Source of the DNA: Tritrichomonas foetus
Lineage: Eukaryota; Parabasalia; Tritrichomonadida; Tritrichomonadidae
Assembly: GCA_001839685.1 (NCBI GenBank)
Contig: MLAK01000663.1
Coordinates: 17,804 to 81,803 of the forward strand
Direction: 5' to 3'
Length of the DNA: 64,000 bases
Positions 21,808 through 31,363 of the stretch are shown in pieces. Under the pieces are notes generated by a model. The model was not told where the DNA came from. It was given only the letters and a program-made list of their open reading frames with translations, and ran no database searches. Numbering within the stretch: position 1 is the stretch's first letter; each line of letters opens with the position of its first letter. Made by a program: the position numbers and the translations under genes.

Positions 21808-22784
21808 TCCTTTCCTTGTGCAATCTAATTCGTTTCAAAGCTATTCGATTTTAAACAATTTGAAACCCATCGTGTTCTGAAAAATTGAATATAATATAGA
21901 ATTGATTCAAAGTATTGATAGCCAAATAACTTTTTGTGGGGATTAATATAACGGTGATCTACAGATCTGTAGAGAATTAGTAGTTCTTCACCTAAAAGAA
22001 TTGATTTTTATTCTCAAATGTGGAAGTAGGAAGAAATGTCAATAGATTTTCACTAATAATAATGATAAAAATAATAATAAAAATGAACTGGATGAGGAAA
22101 CTAAAAATTATTTTTTGTATAAAGGAGAAAGGCTTGAATACTTTACCACGATATTTTGATGATAAATTTGAATAGTTTTTTGAACCATCTACTTGTAATA
22201 CATTGAAATATATCTGTTATAATTTCAATTTGATAGACAAATAATCAACAAGCTTTCTGGAATGATTGGTGAGACATTAAATGTTCTTTGGTCTACAATC
22301 ATGCATCTTTCTTTTTTGGATATTTACATGAGATCTGAATTCAAATTTCTTTATCTGAGAAAACCCTCACCAAAAATATGATCATTGATATAATATCGGG
22401 ATCACAGATGTTTCTTTAATGCAGTAATCATATTCATAATAACCATGTGTTTGATGAATGAAATGGTTTTTCATAATAATAAAGACTCACATGATGATGA
22501 GGTTGACTAATTCTTCGATAGAGAATATCAAAATGATTGTTTAACATATTTTTGAATTAATTGCAACTTTTTCAATAATGTTTAGACATATTATTTCATT
22601 GTTTCAGATGGTATTTGGCAATATAGTATAGAATTTTATTTGGAATTTGGTATTGTATTCACATTCTATTTAATTTTCTGAGTGGCCATAGTAATCTGGC
22701 TCAAAAAAAGGTCAACCTTTTAGGTTATCAAAATTCAGTTTTTTTGAGCCAAGATTATTTGTCAAACTTTTTGATAGCGATATA
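21808..22784. other. Divergent spacer, no supported gene
   Basis: About 1 kb between divergent genes. The plus frame from about 22225 reads as protein-like segments separated by stops, but the stop frequency is not clearly below chance. No RNA gene or repeat was recognised apart from the initiator at its right edge. Confidence 0.45.
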
Positions 22785-22789
22785 TCACA
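22785..22789 (+). promoter_or_regulatory. Trichomonad-type initiator (TCACA)
   Basis: TCACA lies 8 bases before the ATG at 22798. It helps choose that ATG over a non-ATG extension beginning at 22744. Confidence 0.55.
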
Positions 22790-22797
22790 AACGCGGA

Positions 22798-23733
22798 ATG
22801 TTCGCTCCAGAGCGAGCTTGGAGTTTGCCGAAGAGTCGCAGATCAGTCAATCGAAGTATATCCTTAAATGATATCTCTTTACGTGATGAAGATCAAGCAC
22901 AGCCAACAATCAAACTCATTCTTGTCACCAATTTCCTCTCACGAAATAATTTTCATGCCGATGACGGCTTCCCTTCAGAAGAAGAAACAGAAATAGAAGT
23001 CAAGCTCGCAGACACGCCGATGGTACTCTCTGATAACTTAAAGAATGAGTCCTATCGTTACGTTTGCAATGGCAAACTCCTTGCCCCCGCGCTTTCGTTC
23101 GGTTTTCAACAAATCAAAAATGGCGATCGCATCTTTTTATGCCCAGCCTCGCGTTCACCTCTTTCACCTCTTTCGCCAGAGCTCCAATCAATTGATAACG
23201 GCCCCAAACCGCCAAACAGCAATAATCTCAGCACGAATACTAACACAGACAGTATACCGAGTGGTTTGAACAATTCCAATGACAATTTATCTAACGGCCT
23301 TAATTCCAACAATGGATTAAATAACAATAGCAACAGATTCAATATTATGAACGGAAACAATAGCTATGAAAATGCGAGAAGACAAATGCTAGTCAATAAG
23401 CTGAGGGCAAGATTCGACCAAAATTGGGCTCAAAGATACAATGATCCTGAATCCGTATTCGATATAATTCGTAGTTCATCAGACCCAAGAACAGCCGCCG
23501 AGTCCGCAAGATTGGCTGACTTATATCGGATGCGTGTTGAAGAATTAAGTAATTCATCTTACAGAAAAATTCAAGATCGGTATAACCGTCAAAATGAATC
23601 ATGCCCATCCAGATTGAATCGGCTTAAAACCATTCTTCCTGACAAAGCCACCGAGCCATCATCTGAAATTCTTCCAGAACTGTGGATTAATCCGTCGTCG
23701 ACGAATATCCAACCCTTTACTTCACCTGTGTAA
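22798..23733 (+). CDS. Hypothetical protein with ubiquitin-like segment
   Basis: A 311-residue protein from the ATG at 22798. Residues about 36-118 carry a beta-rich segment ending YRYVCNGKLLAPALSFGFQQ followed by IKNGDRIFL. That pattern (GK-L-x-P-x-L ... I-x-x-G-D-x-I) matches the end of ubiquitin-like folds. A Ser/Pro stretch (SPLSPLSPE) and an Asn-rich linker follow. The last 120 residues are charged and helical, with PESVFDIIRSSSDPRTAAES. No diglycine tail is present, so it is not a conjugated modifier; it may bind through the fold. The family is not identified. Confidence 0.8.
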   Translation: MFAPERAWSLPKSRRSVNRSISLNDISLRDEDQAQPTIKLILVTNFLSRNNFHADDGFPSEEETEIEVKLADTPMVLSDNLKNESYRYVCNGKLLAPALSFGFQQIKNGDRIFLCPASRSPLSPLSPELQSIDNGPKPPNSNNLSTNTNTDSIPSGLNNSNDNLSNGLNSNNGLNNNSNRFNIMNGNNSYENARRQMLVNKLRARFDQNWAQRYNDPESVFDIIRSSSDPRTAAESARLADLYRMRVEELSNSSYRKIQDRYNRQNESCPSRLNRLKTILPDKATEPSSEILPELWINPSSTNIQPFTSPV

Positions 23734-24203
23734 AATCATGATTTTCTCTGCAATGCAGAAAAAACGCACAACTTCTTCATCAATAAACTATTTTTATCTT
23801 GCCTAAATTTTTTTCTGGGTTTGTTCCCATGCGTCCTGTTTTTTCTACTCATTGCAAAATGTCCACCATTCGCCCTGCCATCATCAGCACATCACATGAC
23901 GCATCGGGAAATGAATTCTTTTTACACTTCAAGCTCATACTCATTAAGGTTGAAATATTCTTCATTGTTGCCATCCATTGAATTATCACAGATTTTATTT
24001 TCCACAATAGTTTGAAAATCAAACTCCTCAATTTGAAGAGAAACAAAATTTTTGATATTTTACTTGTTGATTAATAGAAGATTGATTTCTTTCACGATTT
24101 ATTCTGATTTCATGCTTGAAAAAAATGCCGAATAGAATTTCACCATTTATGGTGAAAAAATCACCTTATGACCGAAAGGTAAAATTTTGGAGACCGTTTA
24201 TTT
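23734..24203. other. Intergenic spacer
   Basis: The spacer lies between two tandem plus-strand genes. Overlapping short frames occur on both strands at 23800-24050, none long or family-like enough to call. No repeat or RNA gene was seen. Confidence 0.45.
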
Positions 24204-24208
24204 TCATA
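24204..24208 (+). promoter_or_regulatory. Trichomonad-type initiator (TCATA)
   Basis: TCATA lies 16 bases before the ATG at 24225, the start of the transporter gene. It matches TCA-Py-(T/A). Confidence 0.5.
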
Positions 24209-24224
24209 TTTTATCAACTCGAAA

Positions 24225-25340
24225 ATGGGATCACTTTTCACTCAGATAATCGCCGTCATTATATTATTTATAACCGGATCGATCTACCCAGTAGTTAATA
24301 ATTACATTTTAACGCATCAGTTTCCATACAAAAATGGATTGACTCTTCAATTTCGTCAACCGTGGCTCCAAACTTTCTTTGTTTGTTTCGGAATGACTTT
24401 CTTTATGATTCCAACGCTCATTCGTGCCAAATGTAAAGCAAATATCAAAGCAGATAAAATATCTGGATTTAACCTCTTCCGTGTGATAATAGCTCCATCA
24501 TTACTCACTATTTTATACGTTGCTCTTCAGACGTATTGTCTGATGTTTATGCCGGTTAATATATGGCAAATATTTAATGAATTTTATCTACTTTTCAATG
24601 CATTTTTTTCTGTCACTTTTAGAGGCCAAAAATTGCATTTTACTGATTGGACTGGCTTATTTTTCGTTGTAATTGGAATTGCTTTTGCTGGTGTCGCATC
24701 TTTAATGAGGTCAATTTCTGAGCGTTCTGCTACAACTACAGAATTATTTTTTTCATTCATTCTTCAGATTCTTGCACATTGTTTGAAGGGCTTTGCATCA
24801 CTTGGAGAAGATTACATGCTGCAAAATTCAAACACCGTCACAGTTACAGGGTTTGAAGGATTGTGGGGAATTTACCTTATCGCTTTTATATTCCTACCTT
24901 TTTGTAATATCACAAAATCACAATATGTTGGAATTCATGAAATTACTGCAGATGCTGTCACTCTTTTTCAGAACTCAACAGCACTCATAATTTTGGAAAT
25001 TGTTTTTATTTGCTGTATTGCTTTCTATCGTTTTTGTAGTCTTTATTTATATTCTTTATCGAGTTTTAGAAAAACACTTTATGAGTCATTTTTGCCGATT
25101 ACCGTTTGGCTCATTTCATATTTCACTCATTTATTTACGAAGCAAGAAAATTCCAGAAAATTTTTTGATTACAATTCTTATTTTGAAGCTTCTGGTCTTA
25201 TAATTACTTTATTTGGATCATTCATCTATCACAGAATTATTCGGCTCCCTTGCTTCGCTTATTCAAAAGAAACAATTGATAATAATTCATCGGAAGTTCA
25301 GATTGCTGCCAAAAATTATTTATTGCAACAAGAAATATGA
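24225..25340 (+). CDS. Drug/metabolite-superfamily transporter (SLC35-like)
   Basis: A 371-residue, very hydrophobic protein with about ten predicted membrane helices. The first is at residues 5-28, followed by pairs near 46-66, 85-115, 120-135, 145-165, 180-200, 215-235, 255-285, 290-305 and 320-340. The motif IWQIFNEFYLLFNAFFSV and the paired-helix arrangement, plus 'GLFFVVIGIAFAGVASL', resemble SLC35F/DMT carriers that move nucleotide sugars or related metabolites across Golgi/ER membranes. The substrate cannot be told from sequence. It begins at an ATG with a near initiator and ends with a polar tail. Confidence 0.8.
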   Translation: MGSLFTQIIAVIILFITGSIYPVVNNYILTHQFPYKNGLTLQFRQPWLQTFFVCFGMTFFMIPTLIRAKCKANIKADKISGFNLFRVIIAPSLLTILYVALQTYCLMFMPVNIWQIFNEFYLLFNAFFSVTFRGQKLHFTDWTGLFFVVIGIAFAGVASLMRSISERSATTTELFFSFILQILAHCLKGFASLGEDYMLQNSNTVTVTGFEGLWGIYLIAFIFLPFCNITKSQYVGIHEITADAVTLFQNSTALIILEIVFICCIAFYRFCSLYLYSLSSFRKTLYESFLPITVWLISYFTHLFTKQENSRKFFDYNSYFEASGLIITLFGSFIYHRIIRLPCFAYSKETIDNNSSEVQIAAKNYLLQQEI

Positions 25341-26058
25341 ATTTTTTGCAATGAGTTTATTCATTAATTGACTGTTTTTTATGATTATATTTTGTTTTCA
25401 TCTAAGTAAAAATATTTGAACTGTCATTTGCAATTTTATAAGTATATATATAATTATATATATTCATGTGAAAGTAAGAATGAATAAGAAGCAAAATAAT
25501 AATAATAACCTTTTCTATGCAAAAGGGAATATTTATAGATTGAATTTGGGAGATTGAAGTGTTTCTTTTATTATTATGATTATAATTTCTTTTATAAATA
25601 AGAAAATTGAGAAAGTATTGCTGAAATTGGATTTATGAATATATGAATTATTCTGACATTCTTCTCTAAAGTATCAATATCTTTCCTAAACTATGATATT
25701 CAATTTAATTCCATTTTGTTATTATTTTGTTTCTATTTTCTCAAGTTAAGTTATCCAAGGCTGATAGTTGTTTCTGGCAATTATTATTTCCAATTTTTCA
25801 AAATTTCTACAAGTGACAGGTAAACAGAAATACTTTTCACCACAATTATGAAATGTTATATTTTCTCAGACAAAATATCACTTTTAAACAATTTATAGGC
25901 AAATTTATCCGATAAATAATAACAATAATAAAATTAATTTTATTTAATTGAGAAAATGTGAAGTTTAATCTAAGGTTTCGCTAATTCTGTTGTAGCAAAG
26001 AAGCATATCACATAAATATTTTAACAACACACAAAAAACACAAATATAAATACACAAA
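25341..26058. other. Convergent spacer with a dispersed repeat copy
   Basis: An AT-rich spacer between convergent genes. Bases 25510-25585 are a near-identical copy of 29260-29336 (listed separately). Nothing else is recognisable. Confidence 0.6.
25510..25585. repeat. Dispersed ~77-bp repeat, copy 1
   Basis: It begins CTTTTCTATGCAAAAGGGAA and ends in TTATTATTATGATTATA. It matches 29260-29336 at roughly 90% by eye, in the same orientation. Both copies lie in 3' spacers. Source unknown. Confidence 0.85.
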
Positions 26059-26760
26059 TCAGAAAATTTCTTCAGACGGAACCGAGTAAAAATGCCTGAG
26101 GAGCATATATCTTAATGTATTAATATTATCACAATAATCTTTTGTGATATTTGTAGGATCTCGATATTTATTTAATCTGTTATATGTTTGACTCGAATTT
26201 GATATTTTATTTATCATTTCATCAATTTTTTCTTGTGGAAAATCATCATTAATGCTTTTCAAAATTAAGTCAATCTGTTCAGGTCGCAGTTTTAACAAAT
26301 CTTTTTCTAATTCAATAATTAGATCATTGTTCTTTCGGAAATATTGTAAAAATGTTGAACATTCTAAATTATGGTCAAATGCCATTTGATATAATTTGAT
26401 GCAATTATTTTCATGAATTACATTACTTCCGTTAAATTGATCGATGATCTCTTGCAATTCCAATTCGATGGCTGCTTCAAGAACGCATTGTGTATTGGCT
26501 TTTTGAATATCGAATTTTTTGCCGAAAAGAAAATCGATAATTGACGTGATATCTCCTTTTCTCGTGTTCAGTTCGAATGATGATGTCAGCGGATTGGCTA
26601 AAAAGAGTCGATTTATGGTATTCGATCTGATTGCGGCTAATGCGGAAATAACTGGATACGATTTTCCATGATGTTTAATTTTGAAATCCTTTGTCGCTGA
26701 TGTTGCTATTTCTCGATGAAATGCATCTTGATCAAATTCAAATTTTACACCTGACAACAT
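26059..26760 (-). CDS. BTB/POZ-like protein
   Basis: A 233-residue protein. Residues about 24-105 follow the BTB pattern: FKIKHHGKSYPVISALAAIRS, then small hydrophobic 'NTINRLFLANP', a 'SFELNTRKGDITSIIDFLFG' strand-helix and 'VLEAAIELELQEI'. The rest is helical and resembles the BACK-like tail of short trichomonad BTB proteins. BTB domains mediate dimerisation and often recruit cullin-3 ligases; no kelch, MATH or zinc-finger partner domain is present here. The start is the first ATG of the frame. The call rests on pattern, not alignment. Confidence 0.6.
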   Translation of the reverse strand: MLSGVKFEFDQDAFHREIATSATKDFKIKHHGKSYPVISALAAIRSNTINRLFLANPLTSSFELNTRKGDITSIIDFLFGKKFDIQKANTQCVLEAAIELELQEIIDQFNGSNVIHENNCIKLYQMAFDHNLECSTFLQYFRKNNDLIIELEKDLLKLRPEQIDLILKSINDDFPQEKIDEMINKISNSSQTYNRLNKYRDPTNITKDYCDNINTLRYMLLRHFYSVPSEEIF

Positions 26761-26929
26761 TTTTAATTCCTTTTCATATCAAATGTCTTACTTTGAAGTA
26801 ATAACTTTTTGCATGTATATTTGGTTAAAAGAAATCATCCAAAAAGTGGCTAAGATATGGTGAAATATAAGGTGAAAGTTATTCGTTATTTTGAAAATTT
26901 GAAATTTTGAAAATCTTTCAGATTTTTGG

Positions 26930-29008
26930 ATGCGCGTTAGTCAGCGCAATTCTCTCGTTCTCAATCCATCAAGAAAATCTACTCCTAATAATTCCGTCAA
27001 CAAGAAAGCCTCACTAAAGCCGATTGCGCCGAAACCAAATTCTCAAGATATCGATACAGAAAAGCAACCAATATCCGATTTTCCATCACCGCCGGTTCAA
27101 ATTGTATCGTGCCGTCATGGCCAGCCAGATGAAATGATTCCTCTTCCGCAAATCAGTACCGCTCCTCATGGCGAAATTCCACAATTAGCTTTACAAAAAA
27201 TTAAACAATGCTGTAGGATTTGTGACTTTTCCGATAAACAAGCTGATGCAGGTAGCAAAATCACGAAAACTCAAACATTGAATGAAATAATTGACTGCTA
27301 TACAAATCAGAAATTATTTTCAAGATTGACTCGCGATTGTCATCAAGCACTGATTGAAATGTTTGCAGCTAATGTTTTCAGGCCGCCACCAAGCATTCCA
27401 CGGGCGATCATGATATCCGATGATGTAATTATTGAAGACACAGCGTGGCCACATTTGAACTTAGTCTATATCCTTTTTTTGAAATTTTTAGAGAGTAAAG
27501 TTGATTTGAGGATCCTCCAGTTTAAGCTTGATCCCAAATTCATTACAAGCCTCTATGCGATTCTTGATTTCCCAGATGAGCGAGAAAGGTGTCAAGCAAA
27601 AGCAGTAATTGCTGCAATATATAACGAAGTTCCGCCACAAAGGAAAATTTTATCTAACATTTGTTTAAATTTATTACTAAGTGTTCCTGAAGGCTTAGAA
27701 ATGAATGCAGCTTCACATTTATTAGATTTATTTTATTTATTTACAACTTCAACCCTCCCTCCTCTTCCGCCAATGTTAATCACCACTTTTAAAAAAGTTC
27801 TCCTTCCACTTCACTTATCTGAACGTTGCCAGAGATACTTCCAACCTTTGGTTAAGTGTATTTTACAGATGATACGAAAAGATAATACACTTGGTAACAC
27901 TTTACTTAAATTTCTGATTGCTCATTGGCCTTTAACACTCGATCATAAATCAGAATTATTTATAGATGAAATAACACAAATGCTGAATGATGGAAATTAT
28001 AAAAATATTGATGATAATATTGATCCTTTACTTCGATGTGTTTCCATCGCAGCTGAATCACCTTGTACAACATTAGCTGATAAAGCGTTAAAATTTATGT
28101 TGAATAATAGTATTTTGAATGCAGTTTCAAATAATCCTGATCATTTGTTAGAAATTATTTTCCCTCCACTTTTTCGTGTTGCAAGAAGTCATTGGCAGCG
28201 TAATCTTCAGCTTTGTGCATTAAATGTAATGAATGCTTTGGTTGATTTGGTTCCAGAAAACTTTAAAAAAGCTGCAGTAAATTTCAAGCAAACTGTAATT
28301 TCAGAAGCTCATCGAAAAGTATTAAAAAGAAATTTTTGGGACATGGTTGCGAAAGTTGCTGTATCGAATTATTCAACAATTGATACAGATTATGTAAATA
28401 AAGAACTTTCTGATTTCTTTGGTGATAATCGAAGAAGAAATTATCATATTAATTCAGATACTAGTTCACCAACAATTTCTTTGAATACTCGAAGTAGTGG
28501 CTTCCATGGAAAGCTATTGGTTCGATCTTCACCAAATGTCAGAGCTGGGCAAAATTCATCTTTTTATTCAAAACAAATTGATGGCGTGCCGGAGGATGAT
28601 GGAATTGAAGAAGAAATTCATGAAGAAGAGGAAGAAGAAGGAATGCTAAAAGAAGAAGAAGACGATTCAGAAATAGTTTCTGCAATAAACACATCAAATG
28701 TGAAAAAGTTTTCTGAAGAAGGTTATTGTATGGCTCCTAATTCACCACTTATTGCTGATATTCAAGAGAATAATAATGACTACACTGAGTATCAATCACC
28801 TCACCTGGTCTTGCAGCAGCAGGAAGACGCATTTTCACCAAATTTCCCACAACCAAATTATAATTTTAGTGCAATCAAAAAAGAAGATGAAGACACATTT
28901 TCTGAAAACTTACTGAAGCCAAAATCGCTTGATATAACAAACGACAACTCAAGCTCGAATTTTGGAACACCATCAGAAATGGGAATCATGCCAATAATTG
29001 AGGAATAG
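26930..29008 (+). CDS. PP2A B56-type regulatory subunit
   Basis: A 692-residue protein. A low-complexity N-terminal region of about 110 residues precedes a helical domain (about 115-490) that follows the B56/PPP2R5 pattern: 'AWPHLNLVYILFLKFLES', 'LDFPDERERCQAKAVIAAIY', 'GLEMNAASHLLDLFYLF', 'LLPLHLSERCQRYFQPLVKC' and 'LKFLIAHWPLTLDHKSELF'. B56 subunits place PP2A on substrates carrying LxxIxE motifs. The C-terminal 190 residues are acidic and disordered (EEIHEEEEEEG near 28610). The start ATG at 26930 is the first in frame; no perfect initiator is seen. The family call is firm on pattern. Confidence 0.88.
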   Translation: MRVSQRNSLVLNPSRKSTPNNSVNKKASLKPIAPKPNSQDIDTEKQPISDFPSPPVQIVSCRHGQPDEMIPLPQISTAPHGEIPQLALQKIKQCCRICDFSDKQADAGSKITKTQTLNEIIDCYTNQKLFSRLTRDCHQALIEMFAANVFRPPPSIPRAIMISDDVIIEDTAWPHLNLVYILFLKFLESKVDLRILQFKLDPKFITSLYAILDFPDERERCQAKAVIAAIYNEVPPQRKILSNICLNLLLSVPEGLEMNAASHLLDLFYLFTTSTLPPLPPMLITTFKKVLLPLHLSERCQRYFQPLVKCILQMIRKDNTLGNTLLKFLIAHWPLTLDHKSELFIDEITQMLNDGNYKNIDDNIDPLLRCVSIAAESPCTTLADKALKFMLNNSILNAVSNNPDHLLEIIFPPLFRVARSHWQRNLQLCALNVMNALVDLVPENFKKAAVNFKQTVISEAHRKVLKRNFWDMVAKVAVSNYSTIDTDYVNKELSDFFGDNRRRNYHINSDTSSPTISLNTRSSGFHGKLLVRSSPNVRAGQNSSFYSKQIDGVPEDDGIEEEIHEEEEEEGMLKEEEDDSEIVSAINTSNVKKFSEEGYCMAPNSPLIADIQENNNDYTEYQSPHLVLQQQEDAFSPNFPQPNYNFSAIKKEDEDTFSENLLKPKSLDITNDNSSSNFGTPSEMGIMPIIEE

Positions 29009-29100
29009 CTCTATTGAATATGATTATTAGTTATTAATGTTTTGTTTTGTTTTGTAAACTTGTTAAATTTTAATGTCGATATTTAAAATTATTTGAAATT

Positions 29101-29190
29101 TTAAAAATATAAAAAGATGAAAAGCAATAAATTTATTTCATTGTGTCTTTCACCTTTCGTGATTTGCATTCGAATAAATTTCCAAATTTT
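29101..29190 (-). pseudogene. Degenerate copy of the 3' end of the gene at 30300
   Basis: Minus-strand translation gives KIWKFIRMQITKGERHNE, against NIRNVIRMLIAKGEIQNE at the end of the gene at 30300-30895, in the same orientation. DNA similarity runs on past the stop (TGAAAAGCAATA...). The 16-bp array lies between the two copies, so this is a duplicated and decayed gene tail. Confidence 0.65.
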
Positions 29191-29259
29191 AGTGATGATA
29201 CAGAGATGGAATTGTTTTGAGTTATGAGAACTTTTTTTATCCAAAGGGTTGATTACATA

Positions 29260-29336
29260 CTTTTCTATGCAAAAGGGAATATTTATATTGATTGAATTGG
29301 GGAATTGAAGTGTTTCTTTTATTATTATGATTATAT
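29260..29336. repeat. Dispersed ~77-bp repeat, copy 2
   Basis: Near-identical to 25510-25585 with a few substitutions and small indels. It sits just left of the 16-bp array. Confidence 0.85.
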
Positions 29337-29351
29337 CATGCTTTAGAAAGC

Positions 29352-30277
29352 GGTGACGAAAAGAGGAAATGATGAAAAGAGGAAATGATGAAAACAGAAA
29401 ATGATGAAAAGAGGAAATGATGAAAAGAGAAAATGATGAAAAGAGAAAATGATNNNNNNNNNNNNNNNNNNNNNNNNNNNNNNNNNNNNNNNNNNNNNNN
29501 NNNNNNNNNNNNNNNNNNNNNNNNNNNNNNNNNNNNNNNNNNNNNNNNNNNNNNNNNNNNNNNNNNNNNNNNNNNNNNNNNNNNNNNNNNNNNNNNNNNN
29601 NNNNNNNNNNNNNNNNNNNNNNNNNNNNNNNNNNNNNNNNNNNNNNNNNNNNNNNNNNNNNNNNNNNNNNNNNNNNNNNNNNNNNNNNNNNNNNNNNNNN
29701 NNNNNNNNNNNNNNNNNNNNNNNNNNNNNNNNNNNNNNNNNNNNNNNNNNNNNNNNNNNNNNNNNNNNNNNNNNNNNNNNNNNNNNNNNNNNNNNNNNNN
29801 NNNNNNNNNNNNNNNNNNNNNNNNNNNNNNNNNNNNNNNNNNNNNNNNNNNNNNNNNNNNNNNNNNNNNNNNNNNNNNNNNNNNNNNNNNNNNNNNNNNN
29901 NNNNNNNNNNNNNNNNNNNNNNNNNNNNNNNNNNNNNNNNNNNNNNNNNNNNNNNNNNNNNNNNNNNNNNNNNNNNNNNNNNNNNNNNNNNNNNNNNNNN
30001 NNNNNNNNNNNNNNNNNNNNNNNNNNNNNNNNNNNNNNNNNNNNNNNNNNNNNNNNNNNNNNNNNNNNNNNNNNNNNNNNNNNNNNNNNNNNNNNNNNNN
30101 NNNNNNNNNNNNNNNNNNNNNNNNNNNNNNNNNNNNNNNNNNNNNNNNNNNNNNNNNNNNNNNNNNNNNNNNNNNNNNNNNNNNNNNNNNNAAAAGAGAA
30201 AATGATAAAAAGAGAAAATGATGAAAAGAGAAAATGATGAAAAGAGAAAATGATAAAAAGAGAAAATGATGAAAGTA
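29352..30277. repeat. 16-bp minisatellite interrupted by assembly gap
   Basis: Unit GATGAAAAGAGAAAAT, with variants AGAGGAAAT, ACAGAAAAT and GATAAAAAGAG, is repeated on both sides of a run of N at 29454-30191. About six copies remain on the left and five on the right, and the gap probably hides more. The unit has no stop codon on the minus strand in any frame, so long artificial frames run through it. Confidence 0.92.
29454..30191. other. Assembly gap (738 N)
   Basis: A run of N inside the tandem array. The true length is unknown because repeats of this type collapse in assembly. Confidence 0.99.
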
Positions 30278-30299
30278 TGAAAAGCAATACATTTTATTT

Positions 30300-30895
30300 T
30301 CATTCATTTTGTATTTCACCTTTCGCGATTAGCATTCTAATAACATTTCTAATGTTTTGTGTTGAAACATTTGGGAGTGCCTCGTGAATCTTATTTACTG
30401 TGAATTGTGATAATTTGTTATTTGATTTCTCTGCAATGGACTTTATGACTTCTTGATCTTCTGACGAAATATCTACTGCTTCTGGAATTTCTGATTCTGG
30501 AATATTTGTTTCAATTAATGGAATGGGGGATATTTGCTCGGGGGTGACTTCACCGGCTGTTTTTCCATTAGTATTTTCATCTGGAGAAGTACTTTCGATT
30601 GCATTTTGTAAAGATTCGGCGGGCGAATTATCGTGACTCGATTCTGACTGTTCTTTCGAAATTGTGGCTTGAAGTAATTTTGAACTCTGTTCTTGGGTGA
30701 ATTCCCAGCCTGAGCTGTTTAAAATTCGTTGGAGATCGCCGGGATGAGGAGGAACATATCCGTTTAAAACGCATTGGTCGGCAAAAATTTCGCATGATGA
30801 AGATATTTTACATAGCTGGATGACTGTGTTGTCCAAATAATTTCCGAGCTGGGTGTTAGAAAAAAAAATCGTACATAATCAGCAAAATCTCCCAT
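30300..30895 (-). CDS. Hypothetical protein, 5' end apparently frameshifted
   Basis: An open frame of 178 codons ends at 30300 but has no ATG: the frame starts at a TTG at 30836 and a TGA lies upstream. Just upstream is a run of nine T (minus strand, 30861-30869). ATGs beyond it, at 30876 or 30895, would join the frame if the run had eight or ten T respectively. An initiator TCATT at 30898-30902 supports a real start here. The protein has a globular N-terminal 45 residues, an acidic Ser/Pro linker and a conserved-looking C-terminus (QFTVNKIHEALPNVSTQNIR), partly duplicated at 29101-29190. Function unknown. Either a sequencing error in the homopolymer or a recent frameshift would explain it. 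Confidence 0.55.
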
Positions 30896-30979
30896 TTAAT
30901 GATTTCACAAATTTAAAAAAGGAAATGAAGATTTCCATCTTATTCTTGATGGACTTGCAATTCAACCAATTTTCGAAGA

Positions 30980-31051
30980 GGGGCTGTAGCATAATGGTAT
31001 TGCGTGAGACTCCAGATCTCAAGGTTGGGAGTTCGAATCTCTTCGGCCTCA
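30980..31051 (+). tRNA. tRNA-Trp (anticodon CCA)
   Basis: A complete 72-base cloverleaf. The seven-pair acceptor stem is GGGGCTG with CGGCCTC, including two G-U pairs. The D arm is GCA/TGC with a TAATGGTAT loop. The anticodon stem is TGAGA/TCTCA around loop CTCCAGA, anticodon 31012-31014. The variable loop is AGGTT, and the T arm is GGGAG-TTCGAAT-CTCTT. Discriminator A at 31051. No intron. CCA reads UGG. Confidence 0.95.
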
Positions 31052-31055
31052 CATA

Positions 31056-31061
31056 TTTTTT
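31056..31061 (+). terminator. RNA polymerase III T-run terminator
   Basis: Six T residues four bases after the tRNA end, the usual pol III stop signal. A second T run follows at 31063-31067. Confidence 0.8.
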
Positions 31062-31363
31062 CTTTTTAATTTTATTCGTCTTGTTAAAATTCAACAATCA
31101 ATTATTTTGATTATATATTTTTTATTTTTTGTTATATTCAATAGCATACTCTTGATTATGTGTCATTATAAATTGTCATTCTAAGAAAATTGGTTCTAAT
31201 CGGTCATATTCAATTTTTCCACTCGATTCGTAAAGTAAGAATTTTTCATTTACAAAACATAACAAAAACAACCATAAAATAAAAAAATATATAATATCAT
31301 GATACTCTATCTTTATTAATAAAATTACAAAATAAAAATACATTTCAAAATAATATTCGTTTT
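31062..31363. other. Short AT-rich spacer
   Basis: The stretch between the tRNA and the next minus-strand gene end. Apart from the second T run noted with the terminator, I see no feature. Confidence 0.5.

Larger units (their letters stand above)
29009..30299. other. Tail-to-tail spacer with minisatellite and gap
   Basis: It lies between the plus-strand B56 gene and a minus-strand hypothetical gene. It contains a degenerate copy of the neighbour's 3' end (29101-29190), a dispersed repeat (29260-29336), a 16-bp tandem array and an N gap. No gene of its own is supported. Confidence 0.8.

Noticed and set aside
22225..22730. Protein-like single plus frame with about eight stops
   Set aside because: About 13 stops are expected by chance in 170 codons at this AT content, so eight is not a clear depletion; composition is not coding-like.
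29101..30303. Three long minus-strand frames through the N gap rich in Phe/Ser/Leu
   Set aside because: The 16-bp unit has no stop on that strand, and the N run hides any others; these are artefacts of the minisatellite.
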